NCBI GenBank assembly: GCA_018222605.1
Contig: JAAEZZ010000012.1
Location: 62,001 to 126,000 of the forward strand
DNA: 64,000 bases
Source of the DNA: Alphaproteobacteria bacterium
GTDB taxonomy: Bacteria > Pseudomonadota > Alphaproteobacteria > Caulobacterales > Hyphomonadaceae
Direction: 5' to 3'
Shown here piece by piece: positions 16,822 through 24,206 of this stretch; the stretch's first letter is position 1, and each line of letters starts with the position of its first letter. The notes beneath the pieces were generated by a model. It was not told the DNA's origin. It made no database searches and saw only the letters and a program-made list of their open reading frames with translations. The translations under genes were made by a program, and so were the position numbers.

Positions 16822-16850
16822 AAGCCCCGGATTTCCGGGGCTTTTTCTTT
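16822..16850 (+). terminator. Rho-independent terminator after the CRISPR array
   Basis: Arms AAGCCCCGG (16822-16830) and CCGGGGCTT (16835-16843) with a 4-base loop are followed by a T-rich tail (TTTCTTT). It lies 12 bp beyond the last repeat on the plus strand, and supports plus-strand transcription of the array towards cas2. It may also limit read-through into the convergent cas operon. Confidence 0.8.
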
Positions 16851-16881
16851 TAATTGTGTGTGTAAAAACGACGACGCTTGC

Positions 16882-17214
16882 TTAGAAGAGCGCCAATTGG
16901 CTTGGAGATTGATTCGCCGCCTGTCTCTTTTTGTTCCGGAAGCAAATGATGTTCTCATACTGTTTGTCGGTAAATTGTAATATATCGACCACTCCACCAG
17001 GTGGGACCTCAGCCTCGACTTTCCTACAAATAGCATCAACACCATCGCTCCCGCTTACAGCTTTCATATAAACCGATAGCTGCGCCATACTGAAGCCAAT
17101 GTCGCGCAAAAAAAGCCTAAATTTATTAGCTCGCTTTCTTTCGCTCTTTGTCAGAACGGGCAAATCGAACATGACCATAACCCACATAATTCTATACCCA
17201 CTGAGCTGACTCAC
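16882..17214 (-). CDS. cas2: CRISPR-associated endonuclease Cas2
   Basis: A 110-residue Cas2 with ferredoxin-like fold features. The N-terminal beta strand ends in the conserved aspartate (VMVMFDLPV, D17), and RDIGFSMAQLSVYMKAV follows. With Cas1 it forms the complex that inserts new spacers. It is last in the minus-strand cas9-cas1-cas2 operon, and its start overlaps the cas1 stop by four bases. The gene is more AT-rich than chromosomal neighbours. It ends about 70 bp from the right end of the array. Confidence 0.95.
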   Translation of the reverse strand: MSQLSGYRIMWVMVMFDLPVLTKSERKRANKFRLFLRDIGFSMAQLSVYMKAVSGSDGVDAICRKVEAEVPPGGVVDILQFTDKQYENIICFRNKKRQAANQSPSQLALF

Positions 17215-18119
17215 GGCGCCGACCGGGCGAGTGCGAAGGGAGGGCCAGGGAATTCGAGCGCAGACTGTTCCTTAAGGTAAACTCGCGCTAGTGAGGAAGC
17301 CATACGGTCGATGCAAACTTGAAGTGGGGATGCTCCCCTCGGTCCCTGCATGTCGAGGCGGAGCACATCCGCAAGAGCTTTCTTGTTCTCCAGTGTCAAC
17401 TCGCTCTCACCCCTTTCTATCAAATCATGTACTAGGGTATCGACCCAAGGTCGGAAAGGCTCCATCAGATCGTCGGCAAGCCGTAGCGCCTCACCTCGAC
17501 TTTCGTGCATTATAGCAAGAGAGGGGTGCAAACCTGCGGCAAGAATGGCGCGGGCCGTACCTGCTCTCAACACCGTGTAGCCGTAGTTCAGAAACGCATT
17601 CTGATTGTTTGCCTGCCTGTCCCGCCTGAAGCTTTCTCCAAAAAGATGCTTCCAGTAACGACGCGCAGCCTGCGCTTCCATGTTTTCCGAATCTCCGGAT
17701 TTAACCGTTCGCGCCATCAGTCTTAACCCCGGCAGAGGGTTCCCGGTGTGATTGAGCGCAGCAGCCTGGGCTGCGATCTTTGCGGATACAATATCCTTCC
17801 AAAGCCGTTTCTTCAGGGGCAGAGACGCATTTGCCTGAGCCTGAAGCCTATAACCTTGGGCGTGGTGTCCCTGTATCGGCCAAACCACTGAGACAGGGCT
17901 ATGATTGTTGCCACAAACAATAAGCGGTGCACCTTGATTTGACAGGCGAGCACAAACATTGGCAGAGAAGGTGGCCCCGTGACCATGAACGACTACGGCG
18001 TCAATATTATCAAACGGAACTTCGCCAAGCTTTTCACCTTCGCGGCTGAGCTTCAGAAAACCCCGTTCCACCGAAAGGTGGATTCCATTACTTGATATCT
18101 CGACAATCTGTCCCGGCAT
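17211..18119 (-). CDS. cas1: CRISPR-associated endonuclease Cas1 (type II)
   Basis: A 302-residue Cas1, the spacer integrase. The catalytic residues are present: E148 (MEAQAARRYW), H205 (SLAIMHES) and E220 (ADDLMEPFRPW). The NNQNAFLNYGYTVLRAG motif at about 171-187 is typical of type II Cas1. The first 32 bases overlap the end of cas9, and its stop overlaps the cas2 start, so the three proteins are translationally linked. No csn2 or cas4 is nearby, as expected for subtype II-C. Confidence 0.97.
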   Translation of the reverse strand: MPGQIVEISSNGIHLSVERGFLKLSREGEKLGEVPFDNIDAVVVHGHGATFSANVCARLSNQGAPLIVCGNNHSPVSVVWPIQGHHAQGYRLQAQANASLPLKKRLWKDIVSAKIAAQAAALNHTGNPLPGLRLMARTVKSGDSENMEAQAARRYWKHLFGESFRRDRQANNQNAFLNYGYTVLRAGTARAILAAGLHPSLAIMHESRGEALRLADDLMEPFRPWVDTLVHDLIERGESELTLENKKALADVLRLDMQGPRGASPLQVCIDRMASSLARVYLKEQSALEFPGPPFALARSAP

Positions 18120-21100
18120 GACGCAACCCTGGATCGAAGACCCTTCCTGCCTCGTCTACATGCACAAGCCGTGCCCTTCGGGCTTTAAGCTTCGAGATTG
18201 TCGCAAAGTCCCAGCTGAACAGATCGTCCCTGTCGGTGTGGCGTTTCTCATAATCGCCAGCTTCTCGATCCCTCGCCAACCTTACGCGGTTTGCACTGGG
18301 TTCCAATCTGACGACACGCTTGTACTCGATTTCACCCGGCACATCTTCGACCGCAAGCGTATCACCTTTTCGTAAGCGCATAACGAGTGTGGCTTCCGGG
18401 TTGTCCTTCATCCAGCCTGGTACCGCCACCTGATCGCTTCCATTAAGGCGGTTGGCATCGAAGCGGGATATTTCGCGACACTGCCATTTGCCGTCTGGCG
18501 TCTCAAAAATGTCGAGACAATAGTTTTCGGCCGCCAGCACACCCCGCCGATGTTCGCCCGTCCCGCCATGCCGAATCTGGCGTACGGGCGTTGACTCCGT
18601 TACCGGCTTGTGAACGCGCACCCTGCGAGGGTTGGTTCGCTTGCCAGGCTTCTGTTCATTCACATAGTCATGGAGTGCCTGTTTGAAATCCGCCCCCGAT
18701 AACCCGTAGGTCCGTTCCATGAGTTCTTCCCGGATACGGTTGTCCGCTATGTCCTGCAACTGGCCATACTTCTCAAATGAAACAATGGGTTTGCGGGTGG
18801 CTAGTTTCTGCCCATCACCCTGTGGGTTTTGCACGACCCCGTAATTCGTGTCCTCGTGGAGCTGACCTTCAATCCCATGATCTTTCTTATGGGACACGAC
18901 AATGGCGTTCACATGCGTTTCGACATCCTCCCGAAAGCCCTCCCAGGGCTCACGCAGTGCAGCCAGCATGCGTTCTGTAGAAACCTCCGGATCTTGCCCC
19001 CTCGCATGATCGGCAGCTTTCTTCAGCATCGCGCGATCCGTCAGGGCAACAACAATTGCGTCGATAGCATGGTGGCGATGATCGTCGCGATTCTTGCGCG
19101 AAGGGGCATCGGGCTCATCACTCGCCTTATTGCCATCAAGTATCCGGTTAAGTCCCCAGACAGCGCGCAGGTCCGATGTCAACCGACCGGGCGTAACCCA
19201 GACATGCTTCACGGCCTCGTCGCCGCCACCGTAAATTGCGCCAAGGTAGGTGCGTGTCAGGCGCGCAATATATTTTGTATCGTTGAGCTGGCGATCAAGA
19301 AAATCGCGTTCCTCGTTTTCGTAGCGCTCCATGGCGTCCGGCGAAAACCGCCAGCTTTTCTGGGGAGGGAGGTCAGCCGCACGTGCGGAAATTTCTTCCC
19401 AGTCGTAGCCGGCTTGTTCCTGAGCAAATGTGTACGGGTCGCGTCTCGCCTTGTCCCGGTTTGCCTGCCGCGTCACGAGAATCTTGTTGTTGAAACTGTC
19501 GTCCAGCGTCTGGGCAAAGGGCAAGATGTGGTCGATTTCAATTTTGTCAGATAGCAATGCTGCATAACCGAATTGCTCACCACTTAGCACGCATCGGCCA
19601 TTTGTGGCCTTGCCGCGGGTTAGTTCCTCAAAAAGACGCAGCTTCAACCGGTTCACATAAGTGTTCCGAACGCCGTGTTCCCTCAGAATTCTCTCACGAT
19701 GTTCATTTGCATTCTGATTATCCCGTTGCTCGCGTTCCAGTTTGCGCTTGTCTTCGGCGCCCAGCGGAAGGTCCCTAGCCAATTCAATCACGACTTCGGC
19801 GGGAGCTCCGTAACGGTCCATCAGGCGGTTCACCACCTTCCGCAATTGGTTCAATGCAACGTGTACGGTCGGGTTGGCTATCTTGCCGACCCGCTTCTCC
19901 AGCGGGTCGCGTGGATCTCCGGTCCCGAATGCGACAGAGCGTTCAAGAACCTCACCATAATAAGGCAGCTTCCGGTCATGAACCTCGCCCTGGCCTTCGA
20001 TGGCGCGATGATCCCTATATCCGGCTCGTATGACAGCTTCACTATAGACCGGCAAATCATCTGCCATGAGTTGTGCCAGTACTTTCGCATTGGCGCAGCG
20101 CCCGAGGCCCTGATGGCCGTCCGGCAAATTGGCTTCCACTACATTGGAAGCGTTTTCAGGAGATAGCCCGTACCGCTCAGACAACCAGTTTGCGAGCACA
20201 TCAGGATCGCTGCTTGTCAGCATGTGTTCCGCCTCGCTGCGAGCAATCGCAAAGGTCTTTGCCGCTTGCCCCATGACAGCTTCCGCAACCTGCCGGACAT
20301 GGACCGGCGTCTTCTCTGTTAGAGGCTCCAGCCCCAGAAGCAGCTCGACAATTGCCTCTTGCTCCACAACAGGAAGCTTGCGCCATTCTTTACCCCAGAG
20401 TTTTTTATTTGCCAGGATGGCTGCTGTATGATCGCCTTCAATCTTCTTACGTTTTTCGGATTCAATGCTGAACTTCACATCATCATGAAACCTCAACGCT
20501 GTACGCATGGCATCGAAGGTCAAATCCTTCTTAGCGAGCGCTTTTTCAGCCAGAAGATTCCGTTGTTCTCTTGTCAGCCATTCCGCCGCTTCGCCGGGTT
20601 TGCGATAGTGCATCGCATTCAGTGTTTCATAGATTCTCCGGCGCTGGGAGGATGGTAGTGCCCAGGGCGCGCGCAGGTCAGTTTCCGGTTCCAATGTGCA
20701 ACGGCCAACGGGTTGGGGTTTCAACGGACGCTGAAAGCTCAAAATACTGTATAGTTTGTCGTGGGCCACACGCGTCAGCAAGGCCGGGTGATGAGGCGTT
20801 TGCGCCTGCCAGATTTTATCAAATTCATCCAGGATCAGCTCACGCGTGGGATAGAAATCGTAGAAAGCTTTCGTGCCTTCACCGCTCAAACGCGCGCGAG
20901 TAGATGCCTGTAAGTTGCCTTCGAGTCTGGGGCGACCGAAAAGCTCGCCCAATGTCCTTGCATTTTTCTCCTGCATCCGCATTAGCGTTTCAGCGGCCCC
21001 TTTGGAGATTTTGCCATCTTTAGCTTCCTTGTCAGCTTTCCGGTTCGACTTGAATCCACGTCGCTGTTGGAGGTGAAACAGGGCACGACCGATCTGGAAA

Positions 21101-21516
21101 GGGGTAAGCGGCTCATTCAAAGCGCGGGCACGCAGGCACCAAGGATCGAAATTCTTGCGAATTTCGATGTCTTGATTGCGTTTTCTTCCGGTCGGGTTTT
21201 CCAGTGTCTTACGTTCTGTTTCATCGGCAGGCATCAGGCCAAATCCGACAAGCGCCCCCAAGAAATCTTCGCGTCTTTGCAGGTACCGGTCCCGATTGCG
21301 CCGCATTCCCCGGGGAACTCTCCTTTGCGCGGCGAGGGACTGTTTATCCTTGGGGTTCCGACCGTCGGGGAATATTCGGGCGCCTGCACCAGGTAGAAAT
21401 TGCTTATCATTTCCACCTTCAAGAATGCCACAAGGACGCCCGTTAGCGTCTAACTCTATTGCAGCCCACCCAATCGAGTTTGAGCCAACATCCAGTCCCA
21501 GACGCCATGCTGTCAT
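18088..21516 (-). CDS. cas9: CRISPR-associated endonuclease Cas9, type II-C
   Basis: A compact 1142-residue Cas9 with every catalytic element intact. RuvC-I is GLDVGSNSIGWA with D9. An arginine-rich bridge helix lies at about 62-82. RuvC-II is VVIELARDL with E578. The HNH nuclease is KIEIDHILPF with D662 and H663, and N677 follows in SFNNKIL. RuvC-III is HHAIDAIVVAL with H816 and D819. About 300 C-terminal residues would form the wedge and PAM-interacting regions. The size, and a locus of only cas9-cas1-cas2, define subtype II-C. With crRNA and tracrRNA the protein cuts matching double-stranded DNA. The start ATG at 21516 gives the canonical N-terminus. The PAM cannot be read from the sequence. 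Confidence 0.98.
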   Translation of the reverse strand: MTAWRLGLDVGSNSIGWAAIELDANGRPCGILEGGNDKQFLPGAGARIFPDGRNPKDKQSLAAQRRVPRGMRRNRDRYLQRREDFLGALVGFGLMPADETERKTLENPTGRKRNQDIEIRKNFDPWCLRARALNEPLTPFQIGRALFHLQQRRGFKSNRKADKEAKDGKISKGAAETLMRMQEKNARTLGELFGRPRLEGNLQASTRARLSGEGTKAFYDFYPTRELILDEFDKIWQAQTPHHPALLTRVAHDKLYSILSFQRPLKPQPVGRCTLEPETDLRAPWALPSSQRRRIYETLNAMHYRKPGEAAEWLTREQRNLLAEKALAKKDLTFDAMRTALRFHDDVKFSIESEKRKKIEGDHTAAILANKKLWGKEWRKLPVVEQEAIVELLLGLEPLTEKTPVHVRQVAEAVMGQAAKTFAIARSEAEHMLTSSDPDVLANWLSERYGLSPENASNVVEANLPDGHQGLGRCANAKVLAQLMADDLPVYSEAVIRAGYRDHRAIEGQGEVHDRKLPYYGEVLERSVAFGTGDPRDPLEKRVGKIANPTVHVALNQLRKVVNRLMDRYGAPAEVVIELARDLPLGAEDKRKLEREQRDNQNANEHRERILREHGVRNTYVNRLKLRLFEELTRGKATNGRCVLSGEQFGYAALLSDKIEIDHILPFAQTLDDSFNNKILVTRQANRDKARRDPYTFAQEQAGYDWEEISARAADLPPQKSWRFSPDAMERYENEERDFLDRQLNDTKYIARLTRTYLGAIYGGGDEAVKHVWVTPGRLTSDLRAVWGLNRILDGNKASDEPDAPSRKNRDDHRHHAIDAIVVALTDRAMLKKAADHARGQDPEVSTERMLAALREPWEGFREDVETHVNAIVVSHKKDHGIEGQLHEDTNYGVVQNPQGDGQKLATRKPIVSFEKYGQLQDIADNRIREELMERTYGLSGADFKQALHDYVNEQKPGKRTNPRRVRVHKPVTESTPVRQIRHGGTGEHRRGVLAAENYCLDIFETPDGKWQCREISRFDANRLNGSDQVAVPGWMKDNPEATLVMRLRKGDTLAVEDVPGEIEYKRVVRLEPSANRVRLARDREAGDYEKRHTDRDDLFSWDFATISKLKARRARLVHVDEAGRVFDPGLRHAGTDCRDIK

Positions 21517-21631
21517 CTGCTACCCTCACTTAGTAATAGCGGAGATGATTGCTATTGCTTTGGGCCGATTACTCCAAAGGCAACTGTGCATCCCGCACCA
21601 ATAGATGAATACATCTGGCCCCATTCTCTTT

Positions 21632-21650
21632 TGGAAAGCAATCATTTCCA
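21632..21650. promoter_or_regulatory. Inverted repeat in the cas9/tracrRNA divergent region
   Basis: TGGAAA and TTTCCA flank seven bases, a perfect 6-bp inverted repeat centred about 125 bp upstream of cas9 and 40 bp upstream of the tracrRNA anti-repeat. It could be a regulator-binding site acting on both. This is by symmetry and position only. A clear promoter for either gene could not be assigned. Confidence 0.3.
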
Positions 21651-21679
21651 CTTTCCAGAAGCAAGGATTTGTGCTTTAT

Positions 21680-21760
21680 TATTCGGATCAGGAAGTGTGG
21701 TCTCTCCGTTAACAAGGTGAATACCACAAAATGGGCGCCCTCTGGGGCGCCCATATACTT
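21680..21760 (+). ncRNA. Candidate tracrRNA for the type II-C Cas9
   Basis: GATCAGGAAGTGTGG (21686-21700) is the exact reverse complement of 15 bases of the CRISPR repeat. After a 5-base interruption (TCTCT, against TTGGC in the repeat), CCGTTAAC (21706-21713) pairs with the first seven repeat bases (GTTGCGG) with one bulged U and one G-U pair. A short nexus-like stem follows (GGT-GAAT-ACC, 21716-21725). Then comes a perfect 10-bp hairpin (ATGGGCGCCC-TCTG-GGGCGCCCAT, 21731-21754) and a short T-rich tail. This anti-repeat, nexus and terminal-hairpin order is that of type II-C tracrRNAs. It is divergent from cas9. The ends are estimated to within about 10 bases. Confidence 0.88.
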
Positions 21761-21886
21761 TGTAGCGCTGTCGAAGTTATTGCAGCGCAACTTCCGTTAA
21801 GCACTCTGCCTGCAAACAAACTATCAAATAGGTGGCCCCAATTTTATCCACCCCGGCGCGCCAGTTTTTCCTTGTTGGGCGAGCAG

Positions 21887-22228
21887 CTAAGGGAGGGCTC
21901 GCGCATGAGTATTGGGAGCGGACCGTACGCAAGCACCCAGATGCCAAAGCGTAAAAACATCATTCACTTCATCTTGAACGATTTGACGCGCCTAATCTCG
22001 AGTCATTTTGTGGATCTTGAGATGGCGCTCGTAATCAGTATGCCGATGCCGGATGTGCGTATGCACAGCTATAGAAACAGCCGTCACGATACGCGTCCTT
22101 TTTGTCCAACTGCGATCTGTGACCCAAGCGACAATCTCATCAATGCTCTCTTCAGGACAAAACGGAAAATGCTTAGCCATCGTCTGGACGATGTGCACGC
22201 GATCATACTTTTTCACCGACTTACTCAT
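21887..22228 (-). pseudogene. DUF2293 family gene interrupted by an amber codon
   Basis: From the ATG at 22228 the frame gives 78 residues ending HIRHRHTDYERHLKIHKMTRD, the characteristic core of DUF2293 proteins, then hits TAG (21992-21994). Reading on in the same frame gives ARQIVQDEVNDVFTLW, which continues the family pattern, before a second stop at 21887-21889. A single GAG-to-TAG change would explain it, since the family usually has an acidic or polar residue before AR. The function of DUF2293 is unknown. It is probably a decaying gene, though a truncated product could still be made. Confidence 0.65.
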
Positions 22229-22324
22229 CACTGCTATCGTCGCCTGTTCTAAGCAAAGAAGTTGCTACGAGAAAGGATGGGAATCAACTTGTCGCCGAGA
22301 CGGGTCTCAGGATTGCGATAAGAT

Positions 22325-22362
22325 ACCAGTTCTTCTCTTCACCTGCCCCGGTGCGCCATTCC
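22325..22362. repeat. Short dispersed repeat, copy A (ends in GGTGCGCCATTCC)
   Basis: ACCAGTTC, then TCTTCACCTGCCCC and GGTGCGCCATTCC. It matches copy C (24101-24134) at 30 of 34 positions, and copy B (22421-22454) nearly as well. The last 13 bases are identical to 9898-9910 at the recombinase 3' end. Read on the minus strand it could encode GEWRTGAGEEKNWYLI, but no gene surrounds it. It may be an attachment-site scar or the remnant of a gene tail. Confidence 0.55.
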
Positions 22363-22420
22363 CCAAATAAGCGAGAATCTTGTGGGAGATTCCCTTATCT
22401 CTTCACCGTGACGACGTAGA

Positions 22421-22454
22421 TGTTCCCCTCTTCACCTTCTTGGGTGCGCCATTC
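22421..22454. repeat. Short dispersed repeat, copy B
   Basis: TGTTCCCCTCTTCACC followed by TTCTTGGGTGCGCCATTC. It differs from copy C at about five of 31 positions. On the minus strand it reads GEWRTQEGEEGNIYVVTVKR then stop, the same peptide pattern as copies A and C. The other bases of 22363-22605 hold no gene I can support. Confidence 0.5.
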
Positions 22455-22605
22455 GCCTAGAACGCGATTTTCATTTCATAGTTTCCCCAGTCGGGTCTGT
22501 GACGACATCAGACGGCTGAGAGGCAGGAATCCGCCGACAATAGACGTTCACGGCGAGGCTCATGAGTTAGTCGAACATGCTGGACTTTCCATGCTGCACG
22601 AATGT

Positions 22606-22980
22606 TCAGGCGAACAGTTTCTTGCTCAAGAGAATGTCGACTTTCTGCACATGCGCCAGTTTCGACAGAATTGAATTCATGCGTTCGACATCCCTGAAAA
22701 TCTCGCCGCCGCCGCCAGCGATGTGCGCATCGCGACCGGCAATATCCGGGAAGACCTCATAAATAGCAAAGCTGGTTTCAGAGAGCTGAACGGCATACCA
22801 AGGGCCGGTCGCGGGCTCTGTTTCTACGCACTCGCGAATATCTGCCAGCATGCGGATCACTTCCTGCTCCTTGCCTGGCTTGGCCTCGATCAAGATGAGG
22901 AAGGCTTTCGGACCGTCGGCGCCGTCCTTGCCCGTCATTTTCACGCCTTCGTGGCGGTCTGCTCCATTCGCGTCAGCCAT
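22606..22980 (-). CDS. Antibiotic biosynthesis monooxygenase (ABM) domain protein
   Basis: A 124-residue protein with the ABM ferredoxin-like pattern: AFLILIEAKPGKEQEVIRML, then WYAVQLSETSFAIYEVFPD and a C-terminal helix. ABM proteins are small dimeric oxygenases or quinone-related enzymes; the substrate here is unknown. The first 25 residues are a polar extension. An AAGGAGATGG site upstream supports the ATG at 22980. It is divergent from the AraC-type regulator gene 137 bp away, which may control it. Confidence 0.75.
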   Translation of the reverse strand: MADANGADRHEGVKMTGKDGADGPKAFLILIEAKPGKEQEVIRMLADIRECVETEPATGPWYAVQLSETSFAIYEVFPDIAGRDAHIAGGGGEIFRDVERMNSILSKLAHVQKVDILLSKKLFA

Positions 22981-23117
22981 TTTCCATCTCCTTATATCTG
23001 TCGTGCCGGATTGCCTCCCCCGATCCTATGCATTCCCGGGATATGTGGGGGCCTCAAACCCCGCTATTTTTGCCTATTCCTCCGGAATTTTTTGCACCGC
23101 CGGGCGTCTTGCAATAG

Positions 23118-24008
23118 ATGAAATGGATGAATGTAGCGCTGACCGCAGCCATAGATCGCTTCACGCGGGTCCATGCCGACGCCGATGGGATCGCCCGCAC
23201 ACGCATTCCCGGCATGACACTCTTTCGCGCGACGGGCACTCGCGATGTCAAATATGCAATCGAGCGTCCGCTGGTCTGCCTGGTGACGCAGGGCGCCAAG
23301 CATGTGACCACGGGCGGGATGTCTTTGACTGTTGCCGCTGGCGATTCGATGATTGTTTCGTCAAACACTCCAACGCTTACTCGCATCACCAAGGCGGAAC
23401 AGCGCGCGCCCTACCTGTCATTCTCGCTCCGGCTTGACCCGGCTTTGATTGCCGATTGCCGGGCCGAAATGAGCACGTCGCCGGGCCTTGCCTGTCCGGT
23501 AGCGCCACAGTGCACCGATGATGAGGTGTCGGATGTGGCGCTGCGCATGATAAACTTGCATGATCGTCCTGACTCTCTGCCGGTGCTGCAGGCATCGCTG
23601 GTTCGGGAAATGCATCACTGGCTGCTGGCAGGGCGCCACGGGGAGGCGATTGCCCATCTCGGCTTTCCCGACAACCAAACGGCGCGCATCGCCCGCGCCA
23701 TCAAGGTCATCCGCGCGGAGTTCGCATCGGCCATTTCGGTAGAGCGGTTGGCCGACGTGGCGGGGATGAGCCCCTCCACCTTCCACCATCATTTCCGGGC
23801 GCAGACCTCGCTATCGCCGCTCCAATTTCAAAAGCAGCTGCGCCTGATTGAAGCCCGGCGACTAATGCTGGCCAAGGGCCAGACGTCCAGTACGGCCGCC
23901 TTTGCGGTCGGATATGCGAGCGTACAGCAGTTCACGCGGGAATATCGGCGCCTCTTCGGTCTTCCACCCGTGCGCGAGACTAAAAAGGCGCGTAGCGTAA
24001 CCCAGTAA
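23118..24008 (+). CDS. AraC-family transcriptional regulator
   Basis: A 296-residue regulator. The N-terminal AraC_N-type cupin domain spans about 30-180 (RPLVCLVTQGAKHVTTGG). The C-terminal double helix-turn-helix spans about 195-290, with SVERLADVAGMSPSTFHHHF and the second helix pair ending in VGYASVQQFTREYRRLFGLP. Proteins of this type usually activate a neighbouring oxidoreductase gene. It is divergent from the ABM monooxygenase gene, its likely target. The ligand is unknown. Confidence 0.85.
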   Translation: MKWMNVALTAAIDRFTRVHADADGIARTRIPGMTLFRATGTRDVKYAIERPLVCLVTQGAKHVTTGGMSLTVAAGDSMIVSSNTPTLTRITKAEQRAPYLSFSLRLDPALIADCRAEMSTSPGLACPVAPQCTDDEVSDVALRMINLHDRPDSLPVLQASLVREMHHWLLAGRHGEAIAHLGFPDNQTARIARAIKVIRAEFASAISVERLADVAGMSPSTFHHHFRAQTSLSPLQFQKQLRLIEARRLMLAKGQTSSTAAFAVGYASVQQFTREYRRLFGLPPVRETKKARSVTQ

Positions 24009-24100
24009 AATGTCTGAAGGAAAATGTGTCCAATGACAGCTCTTTCTGAATATGCCAGTGGACCAGTCTGCAGCTGATTAGGTCTTCGGGATAATCACGC

Positions 24101-24134
24101 ACCAGTTCCCATCTTCACCTTCCCCGGTGCGCCA
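24101..24134. repeat. Short dispersed repeat, copy C
   Basis: ACCAGTTCCCATCTTCACC followed by TTCCCCGGTGCGCCA. It matches copy A at 30 of 34 positions. On the minus strand it reads RRWRTGEGEDGNWCVIIPKT then stop. It stands alone between the AraC and LysR genes, about 1.7 kb from copy B, with no surrounding gene, so it looks like a scar or a mobile short repeat. Confidence 0.5.
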
Positions 24135-24206
24135 CCTTCTTAAAAAATCAAAATTTTTCAAAAATCTTCAAGCCATGCTCGTTTCTGATCGAGCACGATT
24201 TGAATC

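Larger units (their letters stand above)
4989..22454. mobile_element. Mobilisable accessory island carrying CRISPR-Cas (boundaries uncertain)
   Basis: Mobile-element genes are concentrated here: ArdC antirestriction protein, a relaxase with MobC, a large serine recombinase, several small proteins of element type, TetR and XRE regulators, and then the type II-C CRISPR-Cas locus. A 13-bp direct repeat (GGTGCGCCATTCC) occurs at 9898-9910, at the recombinase 3' end, and again at 22350-22362, beyond cas9. These could be attachment ends of an inner segment. No type IV secretion genes are visible, so the element looks mobilisable rather than self-conjugative, unless transfer genes lie left of the window. 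The limits given are a working guess. Confidence 0.4.

Noticed and set aside
18829-19554. A 241-residue plus-strand frame opposite cas9
   Set aside because: Antisense to the Cas9 HNH/RuvC-III region, which has full catalytic motifs.
16882-21516. Subtype II-A or II-B
   Set aside because: No csn2 or cas4 is present and Cas9 is 1142 residues, so II-C is the only fit.
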